Shown piece after piece: positions 42,712 through 49,450 of a DNA stretch of 49,450 nt (its first letter is position 1; each line of letters begins with the position of its first letter). Source of the DNA: a virus. Location: IMG/VR virus record IMGVR_UViG_3300032311_000743, positions 1-49,450 of that record. One strand, 5' to 3'. The translations under genes were made by a program, and so were the position numbers. Below the pieces are notes generated by a model that worked only from the letters and a program-made list of their open reading frames with translations, ran no database searches and had not been told where the DNA came from.

Positions 42712-42933
42712 ATGAAACAAAATGATTTAATAAAAATAATGCAAGATCGTTTAAACGATTGTGTTGTAAGAGAACGTTATGAGATGGCCGCTAAACTAAG
42801 AGATCTAATTAAATACGAAACAACAGATGATAAGGAATATAAACACCAATATTATTTAGAGTTACTTAAAAAGTATGCTCCTGAAACACCAGAATTTTAT
42901 AAACGAATGAAAGAAAAATATTCACTTTCTTAG
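42712..42933 (+). CDS. UVR-motif small protein, 73 aa
   Basis: Residues about 23-38 (VRERYEMAAKLRDLIK) match the UVR helical hairpin seen in UvrB/UvrC and ClpC-type regulators, where it mediates protein-protein contact. No other domain. It is 20 bases after the LRR gene and may be an adaptor to host Uvr or protease proteins (inference). Confidence 0.75.
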   Translation: MKQNDLIKIMQDRLNDCVVRERYEMAAKLRDLIKYETTDDKEYKHQYYLELLKKYAPETPEFYKRMKEKYSLS

Positions 42934-42953
42934 ACTTTTTCTTAAATCCATAA

Positions 42954-42961
42954 TATTTATA
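42954..42961 (+). promoter_or_regulatory. Late-promoter-like motif TATTTATA
   Basis: Exact motif 23 bases before the ATG at 42985. Confidence 0.65.
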
Positions 42962-42984
42962 ATAAAATAAAACAATAAAATAAA

Positions 42985-43104
42985 ATGAAAAAACAAATAT
43001 TAAGCGAAGAATTCAGCAAAATGAAAAAATTAGCTGGCATAACTACTGAAAACGTATCAGGTAATGTTGAAATGGACGATGAAACATATGAAAAAAATAG
43101 ATGA
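42985..43104 (+). CDS. Capsid-leader fragment, 39 aa, frameshifted from the next frame
   Basis: Encodes MKKQILSEEFSKMKKLAGIT followed by TEN, a leader of the EFxxMxKLAGIxxE class, then runs to a TGA at 43102. The body of the gene continues in the +1 frame (43064-43261). Removing one A from the A7 run at 43091-43097 fuses both into a 91-aa protein of the usual leader-plus-body type. It is a sequencing or assembly error, a recent mutation, or a programmed shift. Confidence 0.7.
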   Translation: MKKQILSEEFSKMKKLAGITTENVSGNVEMDDETYEKNR

Positions 43105-43261
43105 ACTAATCAATCCAGGAGGTAAATTATCAGCAGATTGGGAAAACTTTATTAATTCTGCAACGAATATGATGGATACTGCATACAATGATGGTGAAAA
43201 TGGTGTTGAAGTAAAAGAAGTATACGATTACTTATTTACTATATTAGAAAATGAACTTTAA
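43064..43261 (+). CDS. Body of the frameshifted capsid-targeted small protein
   Basis: The open frame begins at ATG 43064, but the first natural part is probably MKKIDELINPGGKLSADW from ATG 43088. It is short, acidic and helical (FINSATNMMDTAYNDG, VKEVYDYLFTILENEL). Without the leader at 42985 it would not be packaged. See that entry for the A7 run. No known family. Confidence 0.65.
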   Translation: MLKWTMKHMKKIDELINPGGKLSADWENFINSATNMMDTAYNDGENGVEVKEVYDYLFTILENEL

Positions 43262-43267
43262 AATACA

Positions 43268-43286
43268 GACCGATTCATAGCCGGTC
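43268..43286 (+). other. Small hairpin after the frameshifted gene
   Basis: GACCG / CGGTC with a 9-base loop. Weak; it may help termination together with the stronger hairpin at 43313. Confidence 0.3.
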
Positions 43287-43312
43287 GCTTTAACAAATAA
43301 AACATGACAGTT

Positions 43313-43349
43313 GTGGCGTCACCTATAAAAGGAGACGCCACCTTTCTTT
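43313..43349 (+). terminator. Rho-independent terminator
   Basis: Perfect 8-bp stem GTGGCGTC / GACGCCAC, with an inner CC/GG pair, followed by CTTTCTTT. The stem is GC-rich against a very AT-rich background. Ends the cargo unit before the FAD enzyme gene. Confidence 0.8.
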
Positions 43350-43372
43350 GGCTGTTTAAATAAAAGATATTA

Positions 43373-43380
43373 AATTTATA
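43373..43380 (+). promoter_or_regulatory. Late-promoter-like motif, variant AATTTATA
   Basis: One-base variant of TATTTATA ending 4 bases before the ATG at 43385, behind a terminator. Confidence 0.4.
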
Positions 43381-43384
43381 TTAT

Positions 43385-44680
43385 ATGAAATATACAGATA
43401 AAATTGTAATAATCGGAGCAGGTGTATCAACTCAATATGGAGTACTTCACCTTTTAAAAAATGGATATGATCCTAAATTGATAACCATCATAGATAAAGG
43501 TAATAGTATCTATGATAGACAACCTGAAGAAGTAATGACAGGAGCAGGTGGTGCTGGAACGTGGAGTGATTTTAAAGTAATCCCTTCATTTAAACAAGGC
43601 GGACTATTTCACCCACACTATTGTAAGGATGAAGAATACGCAACAGAATTATCTAAACAGTTATATGATTATATAGTTGAATACCACCCAGATCCATCTA
43701 AAATCATGTACACTGAACCAGTTGAAGAACCTCAATTCATTAAAGATTCACCATTTGAATTAAGACAATCACCTTGCTATCACTTAGGTACAGATTATGG
43801 TCAACAACAGGTGAAAAATATATTTGAATACTTCGATAAAGTTGGAGTAAGACAAATATATAATGTTGAAATAACAAATATTAATTTTAAACGTAATGAA
43901 ATCGGTATAGGACACGATTACATTAAATATGATAAATTAATCATTGGGACTGGTAAATCTGGTATGGATCTACTTACTAAACTGATAAATGATTATAGTC
44001 TAGAAACAGTACCTAAACCAGCACAGTTTGGAGTACGTTATGAAACTGATGGAAAATATTTTGAAGAATTAAACAAAATAGCATATGACTTCAAATTATA
44101 CAAGAAATTTGGAGAAGATAGTGCTCGTTCATTCTGTACAAACAATTTCGCAGCGTTTGTAGCTGAAGAAGAAACATATGGTATGAAATCATATAACGGA
44201 CATGCTCATAAGGATAAAGACAAATACAATGGTTTAACTAACTTTGGTATATTATTAGAAGCACGTGGTATTGAAGACCCATTCCAATTCAGTACACAAC
44301 TAGTGAATTTTTTCCAAGACAATGGTGAAGCAGTATATTATTCTCCATCTGACCGTGAACCATCATTAACCGATCAAGGTAATAAAGTACCTGGGTATAA
44401 AATATCGTTAGATAAATTTAAAGAAGGTTTTGGCAAGTATGCTGATTATATATTAGAATTCATAGATGATTTGAACACAACATTTGGTATAAACGACGAT
44501 TATATATTCTATTGTCCTGAAGTTAAATTCTTAACTAATGAAATAGCATTAGATAAAAACAATTTATCTTTACCACAATATCCTAATGTTCATTTACAAG
44601 GAGACGCTGCTGGAGCTAGAGGAATTTATATATCAGCTTTGCATGGATTATATATAGCATCATATTTATTAAGAAAATAA
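43385..44680 (+). CDS. FAD-dependent dehydrogenase-like protein
   Basis: 431 aa. The N-terminal dinucleotide-binding motif is IVIIGAGVSTQYGVLHLL, with an acidic residue at the end of strand 2 (IIDKG). The C-terminal GDAAGARGIYISALHGLYIA is typical of FAD-utilising dehydrogenases (COG2509-like). It should bind FAD and oxidise or reduce an unknown substrate. Such a complete enzyme is unusual in a phage and stands alone between a terminator and the small gene at 44784. The substrate cannot be told from sequence. Confidence 0.8.
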   Translation: MKYTDKIVIIGAGVSTQYGVLHLLKNGYDPKLITIIDKGNSIYDRQPEEVMTGAGGAGTWSDFKVIPSFKQGGLFHPHYCKDEEYATELSKQLYDYIVEYHPDPSKIMYTEPVEEPQFIKDSPFELRQSPCYHLGTDYGQQQVKNIFEYFDKVGVRQIYNVEITNINFKRNEIGIGHDYIKYDKLIIGTGKSGMDLLTKLINDYSLETVPKPAQFGVRYETDGKYFEELNKIAYDFKLYKKFGEDSARSFCTNNFAAFVAEEETYGMKSYNGHAHKDKDKYNGLTNFGILLEARGIEDPFQFSTQLVNFFQDNGEAVYYSPSDREPSLTDQGNKVPGYKISLDKFKEGFGKYADYILEFIDDLNTTFGINDDYIFYCPEVKFLTNEIALDKNNLSLPQYPNVHLQGDAAGARGIYISALHGLYIASYLLRK

Positions 44681-44762
44681 TTATGTACAAAGACCCAGAA
44701 GAATTCCCAGACTTTATAGAAAACTATTAGCATAAATTTGGCTTATTTAAAAAATAATATTA

Positions 44763-44770
44763 TATTTATA
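44763..44770 (+). promoter_or_regulatory. Late-promoter-like motif TATTTATA
   Basis: Exact motif 13 bases before the ATG at 44784. An AATTTGG box lies about 25 bases upstream. Confidence 0.6.
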
Positions 44771-44783
44771 TAAATAAAAACGT

Positions 44784-45029
44784 ATGATTTCAAAACAATT
44801 AAAACAAAGTGATGGTACTATTGTGCATTATGTTATAATTAATGGTAAAACATTAACACATAACTATGATGGGCCTGCTTTAATACCACAAGGTAATAAA
44901 CGATTAGCTGAGTATTATGTATTTGGTATTAAGAAAACTAAAGAACAGTGGGAAAATATTAAAAAAGATGGTGAAGGTGTTCCATTCCATAAAACAGCAG
45001 CTGGTAAACAATCAGGAACAAGAGCATAA
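44784..45029 (+). CDS. Conserved small phage protein, 81 aa
   Basis: Contains NYDGPALIPQGNKRLAEYYV, FGIKKTKEQW and PFHKTAAGKQSG, a pattern I recall from small proteins of T4-like phages with unknown function. Mixed alpha/beta and basic at the C-terminus. It lies 11 bases before the kinase gene. Confidence 0.75.
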   Translation: MISKQLKQSDGTIVHYVIINGKTLTHNYDGPALIPQGNKRLAEYYVFGIKKTKEQWENIKKDGEGVPFHKTAAGKQSGTRA

Positions 45030-45040
45030 AATAAAACAAT

Positions 45041-45565
45041 ATGAGAATAGGATTAGCAGGAACAGTATCAGTAGGTAAATCTACATTAGCAAAAGCATTA
45101 GGAGAAATTGATATATTTAAAGATTATTTAGTTCAGACTGAACGTAGTAAATATTTACGAGATCAAGGTATAGCATTAAATACAGATTCAACATTAAAAG
45201 GACAAATTGTATTTGCAGCTGAACGTTCTATTGAATTGTTAAATGAAAATATAATTACAGATCGTACAATATATGATGTTTGTTCATTTACATTAAGCGC
45301 TAATTCAATTGACTGGAATGTTAAAGAAAAATTTGTTGACTTGATGATGCGTATACGTGATGATTATGATGTAATCGTTTATGTTTCTCCTGAAGGTGTT
45401 GAAATTGAAGATAATGGAGTACGTACTATAGATAGTGAATATCGTGATAAAATTGATTTTACTATTAAAGAAATGTTAAAAGAGTATCCACCTAAACATT
45501 TAATTGAGGTTAGTGGAACTACTGAAGAACGAATCAATAAGATTAAAGAAGCATTATCTGTATAA
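45041..45565 (+). CDS. P-loop kinase (NadR/nucleoside-kinase-like AAA_28 type)
   Basis: 174 aa. The Walker A motif is GTVSVGKST (residues 7-15). An Asp-Arg segment (IITDRTIYDV) and DDYDVIVYVSPEGVE follow, as in the nucleoside/nucleotide kinase fold of NadR-type ribosylnicotinamide kinases and thymidylate kinases. It probably phosphorylates a nucleoside or nicotinamide riboside. With the CoaD/NadM-like domain in the gene at 28651 it might serve NAD metabolism (inference). Confidence 0.8.
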   Translation: MRIGLAGTVSVGKSTLAKALGEIDIFKDYLVQTERSKYLRDQGIALNTDSTLKGQIVFAAERSIELLNENIITDRTIYDVCSFTLSANSIDWNVKEKFVDLMMRIRDDYDVIVYVSPEGVEIEDNGVRTIDSEYRDKIDFTIKEMLKEYPPKHLIEVSGTTEERINKIKEALSV

Positions 45566-45573
45566 TATTTATA
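45566..45573 (+). promoter_or_regulatory. Late-promoter-like motif TATTTATA
   Basis: Exact motif right behind the kinase stop, 21 bases before the ATG at 45595. Confidence 0.65.
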
Positions 45574-45594
45574 TTAAACCGCAAAATGAAAATA

Positions 45595-45933
45595 ATGAAT
45601 AAAAAACAAGCATTAAACGAAGAATTCAAAAGAATGCAAAAACTAGCAGGTATTCAATTAAATGAAAATTTCACCCCCAATGAAATTGAATCTATAGCAT
45701 CTAATTTAGATACTGAATTAAAATTCTCCTCTGAGACTTTAAAAGGTAGATTCATTGATTTAGGTATTAATTTTACTCTATCTCCTGATAGACACCAACT
45801 TATATTAAATATATCTCCAAGTACGGGGTATGATGATCCGCAAGAATTCATAGATGATGTAGAAAGTGAAGTGGGGTTTCCTGAGTATAATTTTAGTGTA
45901 AATGGCAATAAAGTTTATATTGTTAAAAAATAA
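45595..45933 (+). CDS. Putative capsid-targeted protein, 112 aa
   Basis: Start chosen at ATG 45595 (MNKKQALNEEFKRMQKLAGI). The in-frame ATG at 45586 lies in a leader (aaaccgcaaaat) repeated before 46435, where that ATG is ATA, so it is not required. The leader ends in QLNE at residue 24, an LxE site. The body is a small alpha/beta domain (SIASNLDTELKFSSETLKGR) with no known family. Confidence 0.78.
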   Translation: MNKKQALNEEFKRMQKLAGIQLNENFTPNEIESIASNLDTELKFSSETLKGRFIDLGINFTLSPDRHQLILNISPSTGYDDPQEFIDDVESEVGFPEYNFSVNGNKVYIVKK

Positions 45934-45949
45934 ATAAAAAATAAAAATA

Positions 45950-46399
45950 ATGAATAAAAAACAAGCATTAAATAAAGAATTTCTTCACATGCAAAAACTA
46001 GCAGGTATTATTACTGAAGGCGAGTATAAACAAAAATTAAATGAAGCTTCATTTTCAAGTACTGATGTTAATGCTATTTTAAAAGCTGCTAGAGCTGCTG
46101 TTGAAGCAGGTAAAGAGGTAACTGTTGATGGTATTAAAATAGGAAAGGTAGTACCTGGATTAGGAAGATTTATCCCTGCTGATGGTAGCCAATCTTTAAA
46201 AATTATGGATTACGTTGGTGAACCAGAAAAAATTGTAATTGATGGAGTTCCTGCTGTATTGAAACCAATGGAACCTTCTAAACCACAACCTGATACAAGA
46301 ACACCAGAAGAAAAAGCAAAAGCACAAGCTGCGTTTGATGATAGATACGGCCCAGGTGGTGGATATGATACAGCATTCGGAAGATACACAGGCGATTAA
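45950..46399 (+). CDS. Putative capsid-targeted protein, 149 aa
   Basis: The leader MNKKQALNKEFLHMQKLAGI plus ITE (1-23) is nearly identical in DNA to that of the previous gene: by my count 51 of the first 60 bases match, with the differences confined to the middle. A second LNEA site follows at about residue 32. The body has VNAILKAARAAVEAGKEVTV and a Pro/Gly-rich tail ending GGGYDTAFGRYTGD. Function unknown. Confidence 0.8.
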   Translation: MNKKQALNKEFLHMQKLAGIITEGEYKQKLNEASFSSTDVNAILKAARAAVEAGKEVTVDGIKIGKVVPGLGRFIPADGSQSLKIMDYVGEPEKIVIDGVPAVLKPMEPSKPQPDTRTPEEKAKAQAAFDDRYGPGGGYDTAFGRYTGD

Positions 46400-46434
46400 A
46401 AATTTAAATAAAACTAAACCGCAAAATAAAAATA

Positions 46435-47274
46435 ATGAATAGAAAACAATTCACACAATACATTAAAGAAAATATCAAAGAAATCTTATCTGAAGCTATA
46501 GCTGTAGAATTTACAGGTAAAACTGGAAAGAAATCGCTTCAATCTGTTCCAAACATCGGTGCTGCTAATTCGCTTAAAGCACAAAACCCTAATATAGCTA
46601 GTGTAACTCAACTTGAAGGAAAAAATGAAATATCATTAAATGAAATGGCTAAAATAGCTGGTGATCTTGATGCTGCTATCAGAAAAGTAATTGAAGATAA
46701 CCCAGATTTAGAAGGTCTTCCGCTTAAAAAAGCAATTAAAGGAAGTGAAAAAGTAAAAGATGCACTTGATACTGATGAATTGTATGATAATCAATTGAAT
46801 AAATTTATTGCTCTTGTAAGAGGACAAAGAGAATTAGGAAAAAAAGGTCGTAAACCTTCAGAAAAAGCTGATGAACCTAAGAAAGAAGAACCTAAAGCTA
46901 AAAAAGAAGCACCAAAGAAAGAAACACCAAAGAAAGAAGCACCTAAGAAAGAAAAAAAGGCTAAAGACGAAGACGAGGAAGAAGTAGAAGACAATTGGAA
47001 CAAATCAGGTGAAGACGATGGTATGGAAGATGAAAAAAGCATTGACAAAAAAGCTCAAGCTGCTGCTAAAAAAGGTGGAAGTAATCTTACTAAACTTAAT
47101 CGTGCAATTTCTCAAGTTAAGGAATTAGAAAAAGAAATGAAAGAAATAGCTAATGATTATAAAAAAGCTGAAGGTAAAGAAAAAGAAAATTTGCTAAATA
47201 AACTTAAAGAAAAAACTAAGGAAAAAAAAGAATTAGAAAAACTACAAGATGAATTAGCAGCAGACGTTGTATAA
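46435..47274 (+). CDS. Putative capsid-targeted Lys/Glu-rich protein, 279 aa
   Basis: The leader MNRKQFTQYIKENIKEILSE (1-20) ends in an LxE site. Residues about 145-185 are a KKEEPKAKKEAPKKE-type low-complexity basic tract, like histone H1 tails, followed by an acidic patch and a long Lys/Glu coiled coil to the end. Probably an internal DNA-binding or core protein of the head. A rho-independent terminator follows about 30 bases after its stop. Confidence 0.8.
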   Translation: MNRKQFTQYIKENIKEILSEAIAVEFTGKTGKKSLQSVPNIGAANSLKAQNPNIASVTQLEGKNEISLNEMAKIAGDLDAAIRKVIEDNPDLEGLPLKKAIKGSEKVKDALDTDELYDNQLNKFIALVRGQRELGKKGRKPSEKADEPKKEEPKAKKEAPKKETPKKEAPKKEKKAKDEDEEEVEDNWNKSGEDDGMEDEKSIDKKAQAAAKKGGSNLTKLNRAISQVKELEKEMKEIANDYKKAEGKEKENLLNKLKEKTKEKKELEKLQDELAADVV

Positions 47275-47302
47275 TATTATTCTAACCAAATAACCTTATT
47301 TT

Positions 47303-47326
47303 AAACCCGACTTAGGTCGGGTTTTT
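47303..47326 (+). terminator. Rho-independent terminator
   Basis: Perfect 9-bp stem AAACCCGAC / GTCGGGTTT with loop TTAG and trailing T. Ends the cargo block before terminase. Confidence 0.93.
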
Positions 47327-47340
47327 ATATCCTTATATAA

Positions 47341-47348
47341 TATTTATA
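47341..47348 (+). promoter_or_regulatory. Late-promoter-like motif TATTTATA
   Basis: Exact motif 14 bases before the terminase ATG at 47363, behind the terminator. Confidence 0.7.
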
Positions 47349-47362
47349 AACATATTAGTTAT

Positions 47363-48937
47363 ATGAGTCAAGATATTAAACAAATAATAAAGGAAGAATA
47401 CATAAAATGCGCTAGTGACCCTGCACATTTCATGCGCAAGTACTGCCATATTCAACACCCACAAAGAGGCCGCGTAATATTTAATCTATACCCATTCCAG
47501 GGTAAAGTATTGACACTATGGAAAGATAATCCATATTCAATAGTATTAAAATCTAGACAATTAGGTATATCAACATTAGCCGCTGGATATTCATTGTGGT
47601 TAATGATATTTCATAAAGATAAAAACATTTTATGTTTATCTAAGACTCAAGAAACAGCCAGAAACATGGTTACTAAAGTTAAGTTTATGTACGATAACTT
47701 ACCATCTTGGTTAAAAGTACCTACCGAAGAAAATAATAAACTATCAATACGTTTAAATAATGGTTCTCAAGTTAAAGCTAAATCATCAAATAGTGACTCA
47801 GCACGTTCGGAAGCCGTATCATTACTTGTGATAGATGAGGCCGCGTTTATTGACAACATTGAAGAAACTTGGGCATCCGCTCAACAAACCCTAGCAACCG
47901 GTGGTGGTGCTATAGTATTATCTACACCTTACGGTACCGGAAACTGGTTCCACCAAACATGGGTTAGTGCTGAAAATGCTGAAAACGATTTTTTACCTAT
48001 AAAATTACCATGGTATGTTCATCCTGAACGAGATGAAACTTGGAGAAAAAGACAAGATGAATTATTAGGTGACCCTAGATTAGCAGCACAAGAGTGTGAC
48101 TGTGATTTTAGCACTTCAGGTGATATAGTATTTTATAACGAGTGGTTAGAATTTATATCTACAACTACTGTACAAGAACCTACAGAACGAAGAGGTGTAG
48201 ATCAAAATTACTGGGTATGGGAACAACCTGATTACTCAAGAGATTATATGGTTGTAGCTGACGTGGCTAGAGGAGATGGAAAAGACCATTCGGCATTTCA
48301 TGTTATAGACATAGCAACTAACATACAAGTAGCGGAATATAAAGGACAATTACCACCTAAAGAATTTGGATATTTTTTAGTTGGAGTAGCGTCAGAATAT
48401 AATCAAGCATTGCTTGTAGTTGAAAATGCAAACATAGGTTGGGCAACAATAGATGCTGTAATCGAGCGTGATTACAAAAATTTATATTATTCTCCTAAAA
48501 CAGAAGCTTTAACCGTAGATTCATATTTTAACAAATATGAAAATAGTGATACTGTAACTCCTGGCTTTACAATGTCTTTAAGAACAAGACCATTAGTAGT
48601 AAACAAATTAAGAGAATTTGTAGGAGACCGTTCAGTAACAATACGTTCTAAAAGATTAGTAGATGAAATGAAAGTATTTGTCTGGAAAAATGGTAGAGCC
48701 GAAGCTCAAAGCGGATACAATGATGACCTAGTAATGTCATTCGGTATAGGAATGTACTTAAGAGACACATCACTAAAATTCAGACAACAAAGTCAAGATT
48801 TAACTCGTGCCGCTTTAAATAATGTAGGTCGATCAAAACCTACTCAAGGAGCATATTTCGCTACAGGCCGTGATAATCCTTATTTTATGGACAATGGTAA
48901 AGGAGGTAAAGAAGATTTTAGTTGGATTTTAGGTTAA
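47363..48937 (+). CDS. terL: Terminase large subunit (T4 gp17-like)
   Basis: 524 aa against 610 for T4 gp17. The ATPase has a deviant Walker A, LKSRQLGIST (residues 62-71), in which the usual Lys before the Thr is Ile and K63 stands at the front. Walker B is LLVIDEAAF (D158-E159), followed by the coupling motif STPYGTGN (about 188). The RNase-H-like nuclease has D300 (VVADVARGDG), E354 (LVVENAN) and D454/D455 (GYNDDLVMS). It pumps DNA into the prohead and cuts it. No small subunit is visible in the window. Confidence 0.96.
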   Translation: MSQDIKQIIKEEYIKCASDPAHFMRKYCHIQHPQRGRVIFNLYPFQGKVLTLWKDNPYSIVLKSRQLGISTLAAGYSLWLMIFHKDKNILCLSKTQETARNMVTKVKFMYDNLPSWLKVPTEENNKLSIRLNNGSQVKAKSSNSDSARSEAVSLLVIDEAAFIDNIEETWASAQQTLATGGGAIVLSTPYGTGNWFHQTWVSAENAENDFLPIKLPWYVHPERDETWRKRQDELLGDPRLAAQECDCDFSTSGDIVFYNEWLEFISTTTVQEPTERRGVDQNYWVWEQPDYSRDYMVVADVARGDGKDHSAFHVIDIATNIQVAEYKGQLPPKEFGYFLVGVASEYNQALLVVENANIGWATIDAVIERDYKNLYYSPKTEALTVDSYFNKYENSDTVTPGFTMSLRTRPLVVNKLREFVGDRSVTIRSKRLVDEMKVFVWKNGRAEAQSGYNDDLVMSFGIGMYLRDTSLKFRQQSQDLTRAALNNVGRSKPTQGAYFATGRDNPYFMDNGKGGKEDFSWILG

Positions 48938-48956
48938 ATCTATTTGGTTCCCTCAA

Positions 48957-48964
48957 TATTTATA
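48957..48964 (+). promoter_or_regulatory. Late-promoter-like motif TATTTATA
   Basis: Exact motif 16 bases before the portal ATG at 48981; TTTGG lies about 10 bases upstream. Confidence 0.65.
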
Positions 48965-48980
48965 CGTATATTATAAAAAC

Positions 48981-49450
48981 ATGGCTGATACAAACATATT
49001 TAGAAGATTACAACGTCTGTTTTCAACAGATGTTATCATAAGAAACAATGGCGGAGACCAGGTTAAAGTTATGGATACAAATTCCATTCAACAATCTGGA
49101 GAATTCGCTACAAACTCATTAGTAGACAGATACAATAGAATTTATTCTCCTGGAACTACATCATTATTTGGAGCACAATTTAACTTAACATATCGTTATT
49201 TAAGAACCCAAATATACTCAGATTACGATATAATGGATACTGATGCTATAGTTGCATCAGCATTAGATATAGTAGCTGAAGAAAGTACATTGAAAAATGA
49301 CATGGGTGAAGTATTACAAATTAGAAGTAGTAATGAAGACATCCAAAAAACATTATACAATTTATTTTATGATGTATTAAACATTGAATTTAATTTATGG
49401 GCATGGATTCGCCAAATGTGTAAATATGGTGATTTCTTCCTTAAACTAGA
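48981..49450 (+). CDS. Portal protein, T4 gp20-like (3' partial)
   Basis: The first 156 residues run off the right edge. The start MADTNIFRRLQRLFSTDVII, then YRYLRTQIYSDYDIMDTDAI, ALDIVAEESTLKN and WAWIRQMCKYGDFFLKL, match the N-terminal part of T4-type portal proteins. The portal forms the dodecameric DNA gate on which terminase docks. It follows the terminase gene, as in many T4-like genomes, and a late motif. Confidence 0.92.
   Translation, partial: MADTNIFRRLQRLFSTDVIIRNNGGDQVKVMDTNSIQQSGEFATNSLVDRYNRIYSPGTTSLFGAQFNLTYRYLRTQIYSDYDIMDTDAIVASALDIVAEESTLKNDMGEVLQIRSSNEDIQKTLYNLFYDVLNIEFNLWAWIRQMCKYGDFFLKL

Noticed and set aside
43304-43363. A 19-codon open frame across the hairpin at 43313-43349.
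   Set aside because: It spans a strong terminator hairpin and is not expected to be translated.
44683-44730. A 15-codon open frame (MYKDPEEFPDFIENY) directly after the FAD dehydrogenase gene.
   Set aside because: Too short, no promoter motif of its own and no recognisable pattern; cannot be told from chance.
46860-46970. Repetitive aagaaagaagcacc units that could look like a repeat array or CRISPR.
   Set aside because: The units are in-frame codons of a Lys/Glu/Pro-rich protein tract, without spacers.

Overview
This window looks like part of the genome of a tailed, contractile-tail (T4-like) phage. Every gene lies on the + strand, the sequence is very AT-rich, and genes are packed tightly, often with a 1-base TAATG stop/start overlap. 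T4-type hallmark genes are recognisable: a gp55-like late sigma factor (7899), baseplate wedge proteins like gp25 and gp6 (12463, 12870), a gp17-like large terminase (47363) and the start of a portal protein (48981). Starts are preceded by A-rich leaders and not by Shine-Dalgarno sequences. There is also a small SpII lipoprotein and host-like promoter elements resembling the Bacteroidetes -33/-7 type. I therefore infer a Bacteroidetes (Flavobacteriia-like) host; this is inference, not proof.

Layout. 1-3.2 kb: small unknown genes, an acyl-CoA thioesterase, thymidylate synthase and a first capsid-targeted-like protein. 3.2-6.0 kb: a ClpP-like protease, a DUF932-like protein, tRNA-Met(CAT), HNH and T5orf172 nuclease-type genes, a possible structured RNA and a 57-residue lipoprotein ending in a clear terminator. 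6.0-8.6 kb: small proteins, an HD phosphohydrolase and the late sigma factor. 8.6-24.8 kb: a continuous baseplate and tail-structure block. 24.8-27.7 kb: two GIY-YIG nuclease genes, a primase and a PD-(D/E)XK nuclease. 27.7-47.3 kb: a long accessory block. 47.3 kb to the end: terminase and portal, the entry to the head module.

The most striking feature is the accessory block. About a dozen otherwise unrelated proteins (plus one gene at 2499 and possibly one at 12119) begin with short related helical leaders that end in a (L/I)xE motif. The leader classes are MIKLxxILxE, MNKKQALxxEFxxMQKLAGIxxE and LRELIRKVLKE-like. In T4, internal head proteins carry such a leader as a capsid-targeting sequence, and the prohead protease gp21 cuts it after the Glu. 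I infer that this phage packs a large set of different proteins inside its head. They include a nucleotidyltransferase, a ParB-like protein, an ADP-ribosyltransferase-like protein, an LRR protein, a Lys-rich protein and others, presumably to be delivered with the DNA. A neighbouring four-part fusion (nucleotidyltransferase, HxGH cytidylyltransferase-like, zinc ribbon, HExxH protease) may belong to the same set.

An 8-base motif, TATTTATA (usually AATATTTATAA), stands just upstream of about 20 genes or gene groups, including nearly all the cargo and structural groups. It is probably the phage late promoter. Read on the coding strand it is the reverse complement of the T4 late element TATAAATA. 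At several genes it ends only 3-4 bases before the start codon, which suggests leaderless mRNAs.
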